A stretch of 6,339 nucleotides of DNA from the NCBI GenBank assembly GCA_016932295.1, contig JAFGDC010000568.1, positions 1 to 6,339 on the forward strand. Reading direction: 5' to 3'. The stretch is from a candidate division CSSED10-310 bacterium. Its GTDB lineage: Bacteria; CSSED10-310; JAFGDC01. The notes beneath the pieces were generated by a model. That model had not been told where the DNA came from and made no database searches. It was given only the letters and a program-made list of their open reading frames with translations. Both the position numbers and the translations under genes were made by a program. Positions 5,442-6,339 of this stretch are shown here, in pieces; within the stretch, counting starts at the first letter, position 1; every line of letters starts with the position of its first letter.

Positions 5442-6339
5442 TCACCCTTCACCGCTGTCTTCCGCCAGCGCTACCTGTACCGCCTGGTAGACCTCGACCA
5501 GAGAAACACCGCCACGCCGCGCCGCGGCCTGGCAGGAATCATGTTCAGGAGTGCAGCGCCTGACGCCGTTGGGTAATTGAACACATTTCACCTGGATTTC
5601 CCCATACGCCGTCGAAACAACGTCAGCGCGCCGGCGTAAAATGATCCTGTTCACCTCACCCAAACGGATTCCAAGAGTCGTGCTGTGCGCAAACATGGCA
5701 TTACTGACGGTTGACACCGCCGGCGGTGGAGCGATCACCTGTACCTGGAATCCGGGGCGGCCTTTCTTCATCTGCAACGGCAGTACCGCCACATCCAGGG
5801 CACCGGCGGCAAACAGCGCTTCCTGCAACGCCGGATACAGTTCGGGATTCATGTCGTCGATGTTCGCTTCCATCACCATCACCCGGTCTCGGCCGGCATC
5901 ATCCGCCTTCTCACCGACAAACAACCGCAACAGGTTCGGCAGTTGCTCGAGATCACGCGTTCCCCCACCATATCCCACGGTCGTAATGGTCATCATCGGA
6001 AGCGCCGCGAACCGATCGGCCAGAGTAGTAAGAATGGCCGCGCCCGTCGGCGTGGTGAGTTCGCTGCGGATACCCGTGCTGAACACAGGCACACCCTGGA
6101 GCAGCCGAGCCGTGGCCGGAGCAGGGACCGGCATCCTGCCATGAGCGCAATCCACGAAACCAGTACCGACATGCACAGGTGAACAAACGATTTCATCCAC
6201 CTGCAACCAGTGCAAACCAACCACGGTTCCAACGATATCGACAATGGCATCCACCGCGCCGACCTCGTGGAAATGCACCTCTTCCGGCGCAATGCCGTGC
6301 ACCGCACCCTCCGCTTCGGCCAGGCGCCGGAAAACCATC
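5442..6339 (-). CDS. larC: LarC, nickel-pincer cofactor nickel insertase (N-terminus cut by right window edge)
   Basis: The frame covers 298 visible residues and stays open to the right edge; LarC proteins are usually near 400 residues, so about 100 are missing and the ATG at 6338 is probably internal. LarC uses CTP to insert nickel into pyridinium-3,5-bisthiocarboxylic acid mononucleotide, the last step in making the cofactor of lactate racemase (LarA) and related enzymes. Family hallmarks (DUF111) seen are VHFHEVGAVDAIVDIVG (21-37), HGRMPVPAPAT, TTPTGAAIL, GYGGGTRDLEQLPN, EANIDDMNPELYPAL, LQMKKGRPG and TTLGIR. Both halves of the visible protein lie in one frame, unlike Lactobacillus plantarum, where larC1/larC2 are joined by ribosomal frameshifting. 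It is followed by a 210-base gap and a new promoter, so it is likely the last gene of its own unit; larA, larB and larE are not in this window. Confidence 0.93.
   Translation of the reverse strand, partial: MVFRRLAEAEGAVHGIAPEEVHFHEVGAVDAIVDIVGTVVGLHWLQVDEIVCSPVHVGTGFVDCAHGRMPVPAPATARLLQGVPVFSTGIRSELTTPTGAAILTTLADRFAALPMMTITTVGYGGGTRDLEQLPNLLRLFVGEKADDAGRDRVMVMEANIDDMNPELYPALQEALFAAGALDVAVLPLQMKKGRPGFQVQVIAPPPAVSTVSNAMFAHSTTLGIRLGEVNRIILRRRADVVSTAYGEIQVKCVQLPNGVRRCTPEHDSCQAAARRGGVSLVEVYQAVQVALAEDSGEG

Noticed and set aside
1..6339. Defence system, CRISPR array, mobile element or toxin-antitoxin pair
   Set aside because: No direct-repeat array, transposase, integrase, terminal inverted repeats or toxin-like small gene pair is visible. 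The macro domain resembles YmdB and shows no sign of a partner ADP-ribosyltransferase such as DarT.

Overview
This window is a moderately GC-rich piece of bacterial chromosome in which every gene I can support lies on the minus strand, so it reads from right to left. Complete genes: a macro-domain hydrolase, a PPi-type phosphofructokinase, a 3-hydroxyacyl-CoA dehydrogenase and an SCP-x-like thiolase. The window also holds the C-terminal three quarters of LarC, cut by the right edge, and the N-terminus of a membrane-anchored sulfatase-family protein, cut by the left edge. The mix of PPi-type phosphofructokinase, stand-alone beta-oxidation genes and nickel-pincer cofactor synthesis would suit an anaerobe or facultative anaerobe, for example a Desulfobacterota (former Deltaproteobacteria) lineage. 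That placement is inference; nothing seen here fixes the taxon. I see no tRNA, rRNA, CRISPR array, insertion sequence or integrase.

Layout in reading order. (1) 6339-5442: larC, nickel insertion into the pyridinium-type pincer cofactor. (2) 5441-5232: intergenic region with the best promoter in the window (TTGACA, 17-bp spacer, TACACT) and a perfect 6-bp-stem hairpin in the predicted leader. (3) 5231-3951: phosphofructokinase with PPi-type active-site signatures, followed 58 bases later by (4) 3892-3350: a MacroD/YmdB-like macro-domain protein, probably on the same transcript. (5) 3349-3106: intergenic region with a second promoter candidate whose -10 overlaps a near-palindrome. (6) 3105-1756 and (7) 1745-501: a two-gene operon of 3-hydroxyacyl-CoA dehydrogenase and thiolase, 9-10 bases apart, with the thiolase ribosome-binding site running into the dehydrogenase stop codon. 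(8) 472-368: a 34-codon small ORF with a strong Shine-Dalgarno sequence, overlapping the start of (9) 381-1: the sulfatase-like gene.

The dehydrogenase and thiolase together give the last two steps of beta-oxidation (3-hydroxyacyl-CoA to 3-ketoacyl-CoA to shortened acyl-CoA plus acetyl-CoA) or, in reverse, chain extension. Phosphofructokinase and LarC belong to different pathways, and their adjacency does not by itself show a functional link. I did not find a clearly new biological system. The points most worth a second look are departures from family consensus in the dehydrogenase, thiolase and macro protein, the overlapping small ORF, and the two regulatory regions.
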